64,000 bases of DNA from an uncultured Granulosicoccaceae bacterium (lineage in GTDB: Bacteria > Pseudomonadota > Gammaproteobacteria > Granulosicoccales > Granulosicoccaceae). Positions 8,728 to 18,282 of the stretch are shown piece by piece (positions within the stretch are counted from its first letter, which is position 1; each line of letters starts with the position of its first letter). The stretch is taken from NCBI GenBank assembly GCA_937927895.1, contig CALGKA010000033.1:1-64000 (forward strand), read 5' to 3'. The notes beneath the pieces were generated by a model. The model was given only the letters and a program-made list of their open reading frames with translations. It searched no databases and was not told the origin of the DNA. The position numbers and the translations under genes were made by a program.

Positions 8728-10731
8728 CTAAGTAAGCAACGGAGCAATAACCAGTGAGACGATTGCCATCACGTTGATCAGAATGTTCATTGCCGGGCCC
8801 GAAGTATCTTTGAACGGGTCGCCGACGGTGTCGCCTACAACGGTTGCTGCATGAGTTTCAGTACCCTTGCCACCCAGGTTGCCTTTTTCAACATACTTTT
8901 TCGCGTTGTCCCAGGCACCACCGGCATTGGCCATCATGAGCGCCAACATCACACAGCCAACCAGTGCACCACCTAGGAAACCACCCAGCGCTTCCGGGCC
9001 TAAGCCAAAACCAATAACAGGCGGCGCACAGATCGCAAGAATGCCCGGCAAGATCATGCGTTTTAAAGCCGCCGTGGTTGCGATAGCAACACACCGTGCG
9101 TTATCAGGCTTACCTGTACCTTCCAGCAACCCTGGAATCTCGCGGAACTGACGACGAATTTCTTTGATCATATCGAAGGCTGCAGCACCAACCGCGCGCA
9201 TGGTAATAGCACTGACCAGAAACGGGAAGATACCACCGATAAACATACCCACAAGCACTACCGGATTGCCGATATCAAGGACAAAGTCAGGTTTGCTGAG
9301 TTTAATTGTTTGAATAAACGCTGCGATAATCGCAAGCGCCGCCAAGCCCGCAGCACCGATCGCAAAGCCCTTACCGATAGCAGCTGTGGTGTTACCAACC
9401 TCATCAAGCCCATCTGTAATGCGACGGGTCTCTTCACCCATACCAGCCATTTCAGCAATTCCACCAGCGTTATCAGCAACCGGTCCGTATGCATCAATTG
9501 CCATGGTTATACCAACGGTTGCCAACATACCAACTGCCGCAATACCTACCCCGTATAAACCCACCATTGCACTGGTAGAGTAGATGATTACACAAAGAGT
9601 CAAGACTGGAACCACAACTGATTCCATCCCCAACGCTAAGCCTGAGATCATTATCGTAGCCGGGCCGGTTTCACCGTCTTTGGCTAAACGTCTAACCGGT
9701 GCACCACCAGTGTAGAATTCGGTCACCAGTCCTATCACCATACCGCCGACTGCACCCGCCACCACACAAGCCCATACCGATAACGATATGCCGCTCATCA
9801 TAGTGACCACAAAAGCGGCAACGATAAAAATAAGCGTCGCACCTATGGTGCCGTAACGAAGCGCTTTTTCAGGCGATTCATCAGACATTCGCTTAACAAG
9901 ATAAATTCCCATCATTGAGCACAGCAAACCCACTGAAGAAAGTGCCAAAGGCAGGAAGCTAAGTGTGCTTGTTGCCGCACCGTCTCCTAGCCTGGCCATT
10001 TCAGCCACCGACATAGTGGAGGCGATCGCGATAGTGGCGATCATGCTGCCACAATAGGATTCAAAAATATCAGACCCCATACCGGCAATGTCACCAACGT
10101 TGTCACCAACGTTATCGGCAATAACACCAGGGTTACGTGGATCATCTTCTGGAATGCCCGCTTCAATTTTACCGACTAAGTCAGCACCAACGTCTGCACT
10201 CTTGGTAAAAATGCCACCACCAACACGTGAGAAAAGCGCTACCGATGAAGCCCCCATCCCAAAGCCGTGAATCGCTTCCGCGTGCTCAACACCCCAGAGC
10301 CAATACAATAAACCAAGCCCGAGCAAACCTGCAGCGGCAACAGTAAGCCCCATTATAGAACCACCAAAAAACGCTACCGTTAAGGCTTCAGAAGCGCCTT
10401 TTTCAGAGGCTGCAATGGTGGTACGAACATTGGCGCGCGTGGCGGTATACATACCGAACCAACCAGCGACTGCTGAGAAAAAAGCCCCAGCTAAAAAAGC
10501 AATACCTGTGTGTGAGCTTTCAAATGCATAAAACAGCACTGCCGCAACAATTGCCACGAAGATGGCTAAAATAGTGTATTCACGCAGCAAAAACGCCATG
10601 GCACCTTTTTGAATTTCGCGCGCAATTTCTGCCGCTTTACCATCGCCTTGCGGATATTTCAGCACTATCGTGTATAGGTACACGGCCATGACCAGCCCAA
10701 ATACACCAAGTACTACCGGTATTAACTCCAT
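8728..10731 (-). CDS. hppA: Membrane-bound ion-translocating pyrophosphatase
   Basis: An integral membrane pump that couples hydrolysis of pyrophosphate to H+ and/or Na+ export. About 16 helices are expected, and the PPi/Mg site motifs are visible: [27 protein letters not shown] and the C-terminal [12 protein letters not shown]. The [10 protein letters not shown] segment has Ala rather than Lys after GNTTA, the signature usually linked to K+-dependent enzymes. Ion specificity cannot be decided by eye. The ATG at 10731 has AGGGGA 7 bases upstream and is preferred over the in-frame TTG at 10737. Monocistronic, with its own terminator. Confidence 0.95.
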   Translation of the reverse strand: MELIPVVLGVFGLVMAVYLYTIVLKYPQGDGKAAEIAREIQKGAMAFLLREYTILAIFVAIVAAVLFYAFESSHTGIAFLAGAFFSAVAGWFGMYTATRANVRTTIAASEKGASEALTVAFFGGSIMGLTVAAAGLLGLGLLYWLWGVEHAEAIHGFGMGASSVALFSRVGGGIFTKSADVGADLVGKIEAGIPEDDPRNPGVIADNVGDNVGDIAGMGSDIFESYCGSMIATIAIASTMSVAEMARLGDGAATSTLSFLPLALSSVGLLCSMMGIYLVKRMSDESPEKALRYGTIGATLIFIVAAFVVTMMSGISLSVWACVVAGAVGGMVIGLVTEFYTGGAPVRRLAKDGETGPATIMISGLALGMESVVVPVLTLCVIIYSTSAMVGLYGVGIAAVGMLATVGITMAIDAYGPVADNAGGIAEMAGMGEETRRITDGLDEVGNTTAAIGKGFAIGAAGLAALAIIAAFIQTIKLSKPDFVLDIGNPVVLVGMFIGGIFPFLVSAITMRAVGAAAFDMIKEIRRQFREIPGLLEGTGKPDNARCVAIATTAALKRMILPGILAICAPPVIGFGLGPEALGGFLGGALVGCVMLALMMANAGGAWDNAKKYVEKGNLGGKGTETHAATVVGDTVGDPFKDTSGPAMNILINVMAIVSLVIAPLLT

Positions 10732-10761
10732 CAGCAAATCCCCCTGCCTATAAATTTAAAT

Positions 10762-10780
10762 TGTAGTTATTCGAACTACA
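10762..10780. promoter_or_regulatory. Operator-like palindrome upstream of hppA
   Basis: A perfect inverted repeat, TGTAGTT-ATTCG-AACTACA, lies 31 bases upstream of the hppA ATG. It is next to a second AT-rich palindrome, AATTTAAATT (10753-10762). It could be a repressor site or a 5'-UTR hairpin. No clear -10/-35 pair was placed with confidence. Confidence 0.4.
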
Positions 10781-10987
10781 GACTATTTGTATCTGCGGTT
10801 TCTGGTTGGGGCAAAAGTGCCTCACCCTTTCCTAATACTGAATAATCTCTGATTCCCACTGTAACTTCGCGATCAACGCGAGATTATCCACCATTGAATA
10901 CTGCCTTATGCAGCGCCGAAGGCCAAGCGCCAGATAAAAAAAACCACCCAATACAACCAAATAGAGCCGCTTTACGATTAGTTCGCA

Positions 10988-11701
10988 CTAGACTACCGGC
11001 TCACCATCAGACAGTATGTTTTCTGGCAACTGCCACTCGATTGCCGTACGTCCGCACGCAAGCAAGTAATCATTGGCCTTAGAAAAATGCTTGCAGCCGG
11101 TAAAGCCCCTTACCGACAATGGCGACGGATGAGCACATTGCAGCACTAAATGACGTTTTTGATCGATCATCTGCCCTTTGCGTTTGGCGTAGCCACCCCA
11201 CAACATAAAGACCGTGTTTTCTGTGTGCGTATTGAGCGTATCAATGACAGCATCAGTGAATATTTCCCAACCAAGCCCCTGATGCGATGCGGCTTCACCG
11301 TCCTCAACCGTTAAAACACTATTAAGTAGAAAAACGCCCTGCGTTGCCCACGATTCAAGATAACCATGCGAAACCGGCTTGTGCCCTAAGTCGCTATCCA
11401 GCTCTTTATAGATGTTGCGCAACGACGGTGGAATTTTCACCCCGGGCAAGACCGAAAAACATAGGCCATGCGCCTGATTCGGCCCGTGGTAGGGGTCTTG
11501 ACCCAGAATCACCACTGATACCTGATCAAATGGGGTCAAATTAAATGCCGTAAACCACTGATCCGCGGGTGGGTAAATGGTTGCTCCAGCCTTGCTTCGT
11601 GCCAGCAAATGGGATCGCAAATCTTTCATATACGGCTGGTTAAATTGCGATATAAGCTGCGATTTCCAACCTGCTTCCATTTTTATTGTCTTAGCCGACA
11701 C
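10988..11701 (-). CDS. ung: Uracil-DNA glycosylase (family 1)
   Basis: Removes uracil from DNA to start base-excision repair. The water-activating motif GQDPYHG and the second motif HPSPLS are both present, with HGLCFSV between them. I choose the GTG at 11701 because TAGGGG sits at good spacing before it. The TTG at 11707 would overlap the ribosome site. This gives 237 aa, normal for the family. It is divergent from lptD, with about 120 bases between them. Confidence 0.94.
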   Translation of the reverse strand: MSAKTIKMEAGWKSQLISQFNQPYMKDLRSHLLARSKAGATIYPPADQWFTAFNLTPFDQVSVVILGQDPYHGPNQAHGLCFSVLPGVKIPPSLRNIYKELDSDLGHKPVSHGYLESWATQGVFLLNSVLTVEDGEAASHQGLGWEIFTDAVIDTLNTHTENTVFMLWGGYAKRKGQMIDQKRHLVLQCAHPSPLSVRGFTGCKHFSKANDYLLACGRTAIEWQLPENILSDGEPVV

Positions 11702-11825
11702 CAACAACCCCTATTAATTCGCCCATTCAGCAGGCCATTCTTGATCAATTCCAGATAGATTGACACGTTGTAGACCTTCGCGCAGCAGCAAAACCCCGTT
11801 ATTCTTGCACCTATTCTAAATACTG

Positions 11826-14132
11826 TTGCCATACCGCTTGAAAGTTTTGCTCATTGCCGACCCTCCCCATCGCGCAGCCTCCTCTGCTGGCTTGCGCCGA
11901 AGCATTTTAACGCATGTTATTCACATGGCTGTTTGCTGTGCTTTGGCTGTGGGCACCGCCAGCGCCTACGGGCAATCGTTGGCTCAAACCCAGGACTTAT
12001 CAAAGTTCGGACACTGCGCAACCGAAAGCACTTTGCGGTTCGCAAAAGCTTCGAACAGTTTTCCAGATACCTCACTCACTGATGAAGTCGTGTTATCTGC
12101 AGACTCAGCTGAGAGTGATCCAGCCAACCCTGAACAAATATTGTTAAACGGCACCATCGCAATCAAACACCGAGACGGCGCACTGAAAGCAGAAAACGCA
12201 CGCTACGATCCTGAATCTAACATCGCAACCGTTGGTGGCGAGATGTCTTACGAGTCAGCGGGTCTTCAAGTGCGAAGTTCAAACGCAACCATCGATGTTA
12301 AAGAAGGCACGTTTGAACTCGGTGAGTCAGGTTATGAATTAAGCAACGGGGATGTCATCTCACAAGGTCGTGCTGGCGGCATATTGCGCGATGCCGATGG
12401 CAACCTGAATTTAGACAACGCTACCTACTCCAGTTGCCCACCTGGTGACAACGGCTGGCTTATCCGCTCAGATAATATCAAACTCGACCCAAAGAACGGT
12501 ATTGGGACTGCGCGTGATATCACTTTACGATTTAAAGATGTTCCCATTTTCTATGCACCTGTATTTAGCTTCCCGATAAGCAACCAACGTAAAACCGGTT
12601 TTTTATCACCGCGTTTTGATCAAAACGATAAAACAGGCCTTGAATACAGACAACCGTTTTACTGGAACATAAGACCCGATACCGACGCTACTTTTGTAGC
12701 ACGAGCCATGACAGAACGCGGCATACAAATACAAACTGAACTGCGGCATCTTAATCGCATCGGCACGTGGACAATCAACCAGGAGTTCATGAGTGACGAT
12801 GATCGATTCACATCAGGCGTTAACCGCTACTTTGGTCGATTTCGTCACGACGGCGCCTTATCAAATCGCTGGACGACACAAATAGATTTAAGCAGCGTCA
12901 GTGATAAAAGCTACTTTGAAGATCTTGGCGACACTTTAAAAATTGCTAGTATCACCCACTTACAACGACGAGCAGACCTCGTATACACCGCTAAAGACTA
13001 CAAATTTCGAACAAGATTACTAAGCTATCAAACAGTTGACGACACCATCGCTCCAGATCAGCGACCATACAAGCAGCTACCACAGCTAACGTTAAACTAT
13101 AGAAAATTAAAACCAAGGCTTGGTTTAAGTGCGACCGTCGATTCTGAATGGGTCTATTTTGACCGTGACGATTCCGTCACTGGATCACGCCTGGACATCA
13201 ATCCAAAATTAGAATGGAAAAAAAATCGCGCCTCTTGGTTCTCTGCACTAGCGGCGAGTGTAAGACAAACCAACTACGACGTTACGAATGGCTCGCACAG
13301 CAGAACAGTCCCGACTATTTCAGCTGACGCAGGCCTATACTTGGATAGCTTTAGAGAAACGGATGGCAGCTTATTAACACTAGAACCCAGGCTATTTTAC
13401 TTATACGCCAAACGAACCAACCAAGATCAAATTCCAGTGTTTGATACAGGCGCATTAGATTTTAATTTCTCACAACTATTTCGCGAAAATAGATTTGCAG
13501 GCGCCGATAGAATCAATGACGCCAACCAACTGAGCTTTGCATTAAGCTCACGAATGATAAACCCACAAGGTCGAGAAAAATTCCAGGCAAGCGTTGGTCA
13601 AATTTTATATTTTGAGGATCGCACAGTAACACTTCCCGACGAGGAGCCCGTCAGCTCTTCACGTTCAGACGTTGTGGCAGAACTTAAGCTTGAATTTGAT
13701 CAAAACTGGAGCGGCCAAACTGCCCTACAGTGGAACTCAGATACCAACACCACAGAGCGCTCATCAGCCGCGATTCGTTACCGTGATGGCTCAGACCGCT
13801 TGGTCAACATTGGCCATCGATATCTCGACGAGCAAGGTGAAACTTTAAGCGCGTCTTTCGCATGGCCGATTAAAAATAACTGGAAGGTCGCCAGCGGCTG
13901 GAACTATTCGCTGGATGATAAAAAATCGATCGAAACCGTATTAGGCGTAGAATACGAAAGCTGTTGCTGGGCTTTTCGCACCGCCGCGCGCCGCTATATC
14001 ACTGACAGCGGCGAAGACCACAACACCGCCTTCTTTTTCCAACTGGTATTGAAAGGCCTGGCACCGGTCGGCCAAAATGTCACTGAGGTATTGCGTGAGG
14101 CGGTCGGCGGCTACACTTACAGTAACGAATAA
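11826..14132 (+). CDS. lptD: LPS-assembly outer-membrane protein LptD
   Basis: The beta-barrel that inserts lipopolysaccharide into the outer-membrane outer leaflet together with LptE. The sequence shows a signal region (RRSILTHVIHMAVCCALAVG), the OstA-like N-terminal beta-taco (about residues 85-215), and a long barrel ending in alternating aromatic strands. The conserved cysteines that form inter-domain disulfides are visible as SSCPPGDNGW and the CC pair in YESCCWAF. No ATG starts the frame before the signal. TTG 11826 is the first usable codon after an in-frame stop, so the exact start is uncertain. First gene of lptD-surA-pdxA-rsmA. Confidence 0.94.
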   Translation: MPYRLKVLLIADPPHRAASSAGLRRSILTHVIHMAVCCALAVGTASAYGQSLAQTQDLSKFGHCATESTLRFAKASNSFPDTSLTDEVVLSADSAESDPANPEQILLNGTIAIKHRDGALKAENARYDPESNIATVGGEMSYESAGLQVRSSNATIDVKEGTFELGESGYELSNGDVISQGRAGGILRDADGNLNLDNATYSSCPPGDNGWLIRSDNIKLDPKNGIGTARDITLRFKDVPIFYAPVFSFPISNQRKTGFLSPRFDQNDKTGLEYRQPFYWNIRPDTDATFVARAMTERGIQIQTELRHLNRIGTWTINQEFMSDDDRFTSGVNRYFGRFRHDGALSNRWTTQIDLSSVSDKSYFEDLGDTLKIASITHLQRRADLVYTAKDYKFRTRLLSYQTVDDTIAPDQRPYKQLPQLTLNYRKLKPRLGLSATVDSEWVYFDRDDSVTGSRLDINPKLEWKKNRASWFSALAASVRQTNYDVTNGSHSRTVPTISADAGLYLDSFRETDGSLLTLEPRLFYLYAKRTNQDQIPVFDTGALDFNFSQLFRENRFAGADRINDANQLSFALSSRMINPQGREKFQASVGQILYFEDRTVTLPDEEPVSSSRSDVVAELKLEFDQNWSGQTALQWNSDTNTTERSSAAIRYRDGSDRLVNIGHRYLDEQGETLSASFAWPIKNNWKVASGWNYSLDDKKSIETVLGVEYESCCWAFRTAARRYITDSGEDHNTAFFFQLVLKGLAPVGQNVTEVLREAVGGYTYSNE

Positions 14133-14222
14133 CATTCACGCAGTTAATATTGCCATGAAATCGTCGCGCTATATAACTCTGGCAATGTAACAATCAACGA
14201 TCACTAATCGAATACAACACGC

Positions 14223-15551
14223 ATGAACAATAACATCAGACAACCAGCTCCAAAATTGATGCGCAATATAATATTGGCCGTGCCATTTCTATTGTCAACT
14301 CTACTAGCGACCCCGATGCTCGCTAATGCTGAATCCGAGATTGACAGCATCCTCGCAGTGGTCAACGACGATATCATTCTCACCAGTGAATTTGTTCGCG
14401 AACGAGATACGATGATTAAACAAAATCAACCAGGACTACCGCGCGGCGATGAGCTCAATAGACTACTGGTAGAAAGATTAATAGTACGCTCTATTCAGCT
14501 ACAGGAAGCCGAGCGCCGAAACATTCGAATTGATGACAGCCGATTACAAAGGGCCATAGAAGACATGGCACGTAATAACAATATGTCATTAACACAACTT
14601 CGTGCATCCATTACCGGCCAGGGTCTCGACTTCCTACAGTTCCGTGAAGATCTCCGAAAAGACATGCTCGTATCTACTCTCACCCGTCGAGAAATCGAAT
14701 CTAACTTATTTGTCTCTGAAGCAGAGATTGAAGACCTACTGAATAATGAAAAAGCGATTACAGGTGAGTATCGCTATAACCTTGAACATATTTTAGTCAA
14801 GCTTCCGCAACAAGCCGATTCCCAACAAGATGCAGCGGCATTAGCAGTGGCACAAAACATTGCAAGCAGAGCGCGCAATAATGAACTTTTTGTAGACCTT
14901 GTACGCAGTGCACGCAGCAACGGCACCGATATCGAAGGCGGCAATCTTGGCACTCGCACCCTGAAAGATATGCCTGATCTATTCGCACAAGCTGTGAAAA
15001 CCGTTGAAGAAGGCGATATCACCCAACCTCTTAGAAGTGTTGCGGGCTACCACATATTAAAATTAGCCACTAAAACCACCATCAGCCAAGCCACTCCAAG
15101 TAAGGTACGCGCACGACATATATTGGTTAGCACGCGCTCTGGTCGAAGCAACACAGAGGCACAACAACGCATAAGAGATGTTCAACAGCAACTCAGCAGC
15201 GGTGCAGACTTTGCCGAGATCGCACGCACCTTCTCTGATGATTCTGCAAGCGCTGCCCGTGGCGGTGATCTAAGTTGGTTTGGCCCGGGTGAAATGGTAG
15301 CTGAATTTGAACAAGTGGCATTTTCAACACCCACCAATGCGATTAGCCAGCCTTTTAAAACAGCATTCGGCTGGCACATTGTTGAAGTACTAGAGCAACA
15401 ACTACCCGACAACCCACAGGCTGAACTAAAAAATAAAGCCCGTGATCAACTCAGACAACAAAAGGCTGAAGACGCCTTTCAGAGCTGGTTAAGTACTCTA
15501 CGCAGCAATGCTTATGTAGAGCTGCGTGGTTTTGCCAAAGAATATCAATGA
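14223..15551 (+). CDS. surA: Periplasmic chaperone / peptidyl-prolyl isomerase SurA
   Basis: A chaperone for outer-membrane proteins, including LptD encoded just upstream. The 442-aa protein has a signal peptide (cleavage after about residue 38, MLANA), the SurA N-terminal chaperone domain, and two parvulin (PPIC) domains. The second parvulin domain is the clearer one (RARHILVSTRSG through AFGWHIVEVLE). The stop overlaps the pdxA start by 4 bases. Starts with ATG 14223. Confidence 0.95.
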   Translation: MNNNIRQPAPKLMRNIILAVPFLLSTLLATPMLANAESEIDSILAVVNDDIILTSEFVRERDTMIKQNQPGLPRGDELNRLLVERLIVRSIQLQEAERRNIRIDDSRLQRAIEDMARNNNMSLTQLRASITGQGLDFLQFREDLRKDMLVSTLTRREIESNLFVSEAEIEDLLNNEKAITGEYRYNLEHILVKLPQQADSQQDAAALAVAQNIASRARNNELFVDLVRSARSNGTDIEGGNLGTRTLKDMPDLFAQAVKTVEEGDITQPLRSVAGYHILKLATKTTISQATPSKVRARHILVSTRSGRSNTEAQQRIRDVQQQLSSGADFAEIARTFSDDSASAARGGDLSWFGPGEMVAEFEQVAFSTPTNAISQPFKTAFGWHIVEVLEQQLPDNPQAELKNKARDQLRQQKAEDAFQSWLSTLRSNAYVELRGFAKEYQ

Positions 15552-16534
15552 GTAACTCTCGCGCTGTTCGGATAGCAATTACAGCTGGTGAACCAGCCGG
15601 TATTGGCCCGGATTTATGTGCCGCCTTAAAAGGCCGAACAAACGCAGAACTCGTGATCATCGCTGATCCAAAAGTACTGCAAGCACGTGCTACTGCACTA
15701 GGGCTCACAACCGAATTCCAACCATTTGACGCCAATACTTCTGCACCCATATCAGTACTGCCACTTGATACCAATGCTGCTGTAGTTGCCGGAGAACTTA
15801 ACTCTGCAAATTCGGGCTATGTTCTTGAGTCTATCAGCACCGCCGTCAGTGGCTGCCATGACGGTCTGTTTGATGCGATGGTCACAGCGCCGGTACATAA
15901 AGGGGTAATCAATGATGCAGGCATTCCTTTTTCCGGTCATACCGAGTACATAGCCGAACAACTAAATGCCACACCTTTGATGGTATTGGCGGCGGACTCA
16001 TTGCGGGTCGCATTGGTAACCACTCACCTACCATTAAAAGATGTTGCAGCGGCCATTACACACGAAGCCATTGTTGATTCACTCAGTATTTTAAACAACG
16101 ATCTAAAATCAAAGTATCAAATTGAATCGCCTCATATTTTAGTTTGTGGCTTAAACCCACATGCCGGTGAATCGGGCCATTTAGGTCATGAAGAAATAGA
16201 CACCATAATTCCCGCCATTGAATATGCTAAAACACTCGGCATAAACGCCACCGGTCCACTACCAGCAGATACGCTATTCACCCCGCGCCACCTACAAAAT
16301 GCAGATGCGGTACTTGCGATGTATCACGATCAAGGGCTTCCGGTATTAAAATACGCAGGCTTTGGCAAGGCAGTTAACATAACCTTCGGCCTACCAATTA
16401 TTCGAACCTCTGTTGATCACGGCACAGCATTAGACTTAGCAGGCAGCGGCCAAGCGGAAGACGGCAGCCTACATGCTGCAATAGATCTCAGTATTAGCCT
16501 GGCACGAAGTAGTACAATATCGAACGCTGCATAG
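15548..16534 (+). CDS. pdxA: 4-hydroxythreonine-4-phosphate dehydrogenase
   Basis: Catalyses the NAD-dependent oxidation that supplies 3-amino-1-hydroxyacetone phosphate for pyridoxal-phosphate synthesis. The 328-aa protein shows the family opening ITAGEPAGIGPDL, the GHTEYIAEQ segment, the metal ligands in CGLNPHAGE and YHDQGLPVLKY, and the C-terminal TSVDHGTALDLAG. ATGA overlap with surA indicates coupled translation. Confidence 0.95.
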   Translation: MSNSRAVRIAITAGEPAGIGPDLCAALKGRTNAELVIIADPKVLQARATALGLTTEFQPFDANTSAPISVLPLDTNAAVVAGELNSANSGYVLESISTAVSGCHDGLFDAMVTAPVHKGVINDAGIPFSGHTEYIAEQLNATPLMVLAADSLRVALVTTHLPLKDVAAAITHEAIVDSLSILNNDLKSKYQIESPHILVCGLNPHAGESGHLGHEEIDTIIPAIEYAKTLGINATGPLPADTLFTPRHLQNADAVLAMYHDQGLPVLKYAGFGKAVNITFGLPIIRTSVDHGTALDLAGSGQAEDGSLHAAIDLSISLARSSTISNAA

Positions 16535-16569
16535 ATTACGCCCGCAGTTAACTCAACGCTAGCAATTAC

Positions 16570-17352
16570 ATGTCACGGCACCAAGCACGTAAACGATTCG
16601 GCCAAAACTTTCTTGTCGACGCTCAAGTTATCAATCAAATCGCTTCCTTGTTTGATAATACCGTGCTTGATGAGCACACACTTATTGAAATAGGCCCAGG
16701 TAGAGGCGCGCTCACTGAAGCTTTACTGCGCAATAATCAAGCGCTCACAGCGGTAGAGCTCGACAAAGATCTCATTCCAATTTTGCAAACTAAGTTTTCA
16801 CACCATCGGCAATTTGAGCTTTACCAAGGTGATGCTCTTCGGGCAGATTTTTCTGAGTTAAGCAAAGGTTTACCACTACGACTGGTCGGCAACCTACCCT
16901 ACAACGTAGCGACACCACTAATTTTCATATTACTAGAAAACATCGAAAATATTATTGACATGCACTTTATGTTGCAATGGGAAGTAGTAGCAAGGCTATG
17001 CGCCAAACCAGGTGATGCACACTTTGGGCAGTTGTCGCTTGTGGTGCAGAACTTATGCGAAACAAGAGCTATGTTTAATGTGCCACCCAGCGCTTTTTCA
17101 CCAGCGCCTAAAGTGGAATCAGGTTTTATAGCCCTCACACCAAGAGCCGAGCCACTAGTGAAAAAAGAGCTTCATGGTGGGTTTAATAAAATAGTCAAAA
17201 TCTCTTTTATGCATCGGCGTAAAACCCTACGCAACAATCTCAAAGGCATTTTGACAGAGCAGCAAATAGCAGATGTTGGTATAGACCCGGGGGCTCGGGC
17301 TGAAACACTCAACATTGAAAACTATGCCGCACTTGCTGAGCTTACAGCCTAA
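16570..17352 (+). CDS. rsmA: 16S rRNA dimethyladenosine transferase
   Basis: Dimethylates A1518 and A1519 of 16S rRNA, a late step of small-subunit maturation (KsgA). Visible features are RFGQNFLVD at the N-terminus, the SAM-binding IEIGPGRGALTEAL, and the catalytic NLPYNVATP. The length of 260 aa is typical. It ends the lptD operon here. In E. coli the next genes would be apaG and apaH, but in this window they lie 8.8 kb further on. Confidence 0.95.
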   Translation: MSRHQARKRFGQNFLVDAQVINQIASLFDNTVLDEHTLIEIGPGRGALTEALLRNNQALTAVELDKDLIPILQTKFSHHRQFELYQGDALRADFSELSKGLPLRLVGNLPYNVATPLIFILLENIENIIDMHFMLQWEVVARLCAKPGDAHFGQLSLVVQNLCETRAMFNVPPSAFSPAPKVESGFIALTPRAEPLVKKELHGGFNKIVKISFMHRRKTLRNNLKGILTEQQIADVGIDPGARAETLNIENYAALAELTA

Positions 17353-17354
17353 GC

Positions 17355-17765
17355 CTATTTTTTAGGGCGTGCTTCATCATACTTTGGCAGTTCATCAGTG
17401 ATATCCCACCACTGTGCCTTGTATGCTACAAACTGATGTAATGCAATATCACTCGCGAAAGGCTCATCCAGGGTTCCCACTCTAACCCTAACCACACCGG
17501 GCGATGAATCAAGCTTGCTTATAATAGGTGACCCACAACAGCGACAAAAAATGCGAATCTTACCCGCAATCGTTTGAGACTCAAACTCGCTTAGAAACTC
17601 TTCACCCTTAACGATTGTAAAATCATCAGTATTAACCGCAAGATTTGCCGCAAACGGCCCACCTTGCGCTTTACGACATTGCTGGCAGTGACACAACTGT
17701 ATTTTATTTGGTTGCCCAACAACTTGAAATTGGATCCCACCACACAAACAGCCTCCGGTCAGCAT
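17355..17765 (-). CDS. GFA / CENP-V family zinc protein
   Basis: A small zinc-binding protein of the glutathione-dependent formaldehyde-activating (GFA) fold; most members have no proven reaction. Cysteine pairs that bind zinc are clear: GGCLCGG near the N-terminus, LCHCQQC about 25 residues later, and FCRCCGSP in the middle. The ATG at 17765 is preferred over the TTG at 17774 because AAGGGG lies at normal spacing before it. This gives 136 aa. Convergent with rsmA, with only 2 bases between stops. Confidence 0.82.
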   Translation of the reverse strand: MLTGGCLCGGIQFQVVGQPNKIQLCHCQQCRKAQGGPFAANLAVNTDDFTIVKGEEFLSEFESQTIAGKIRIFCRCCGSPIISKLDSSPGVVRVRVGTLDEPFASDIALHQFVAYKAQWWDITDELPKYDEARPKK

Positions 17766-17827
17766 AGCTCGCAACCCCTTATATTGATTTCCAGCAATCT
17801 ATCAGCCACAGAGCGCAAGCTCAATTA

Positions 17828-18112
17828 TCAGTGCTGGGAATTTGCGTACAAATATTCAGCAATGCTAATTCTGTAAAGAATATTTCTGCGACACCGTGAG
17901 GTAATGTTGTCCCACTTTACAATACCGGTGACATCAGCTCTATTTCTACTAATATCCCGGACGCCTGTTATTTCCGGAGCAGTGGCATTAGTTCGCGATG
18001 AATTAGATCTGCTTGCTTCGTTGCCATCATCGCTGCTGCTATTGCAGGCTACGAGGAAAAAACAGCCAAATACACCGCAGACATCCAACACACCTGAATA
18101 TGAAAGCTTCAT
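17828..18112 (-). CDS. Possible small lipoprotein
   Basis: A 94-aa reading frame that begins with a hydrophobic stretch ending in a plausible lipobox (FFLVAC, Cys23) and a Ser/Asp/Gly-rich linker (NSSSDDG), as in many small lipoproteins. GGTGAG lies close before the ATG. The rest matches nothing I recognise, and a plus-strand frame (17904-18236) also looks partly protein-like in the same DNA. The stretch may hold a decayed gene. Confidence 0.3.
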   Translation of the reverse strand: MKLSYSGVLDVCGVFGCFFLVACNSSSDDGNEASRSNSSRTNATAPEITGVRDISRNRADVTGIVKWDNITSRCRRNILYRISIAEYLYANSQH

Positions 18113-18282
18113 AACGCTCACCCACGTTGGGTCTAATATGCGACCCGGAAATAACACTACAAATACGACTTCATTCAGTGTGTATGCTACCGCCAGTGAA
18201 CCAATCTTCTATGCATCTGTCACTGTATTAGCGTAATCTCCCTAACATTTCCGAATAACAGTGCCAGAGCCCGCCCCACCCA

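Noticed and set aside
17904-18236. 110-codon plus-strand frame opposite the putative lipoprotein
   Set aside because: The first half reads like antisense of the lipobox region; no homology recognised. Kept only as a note in the findings.
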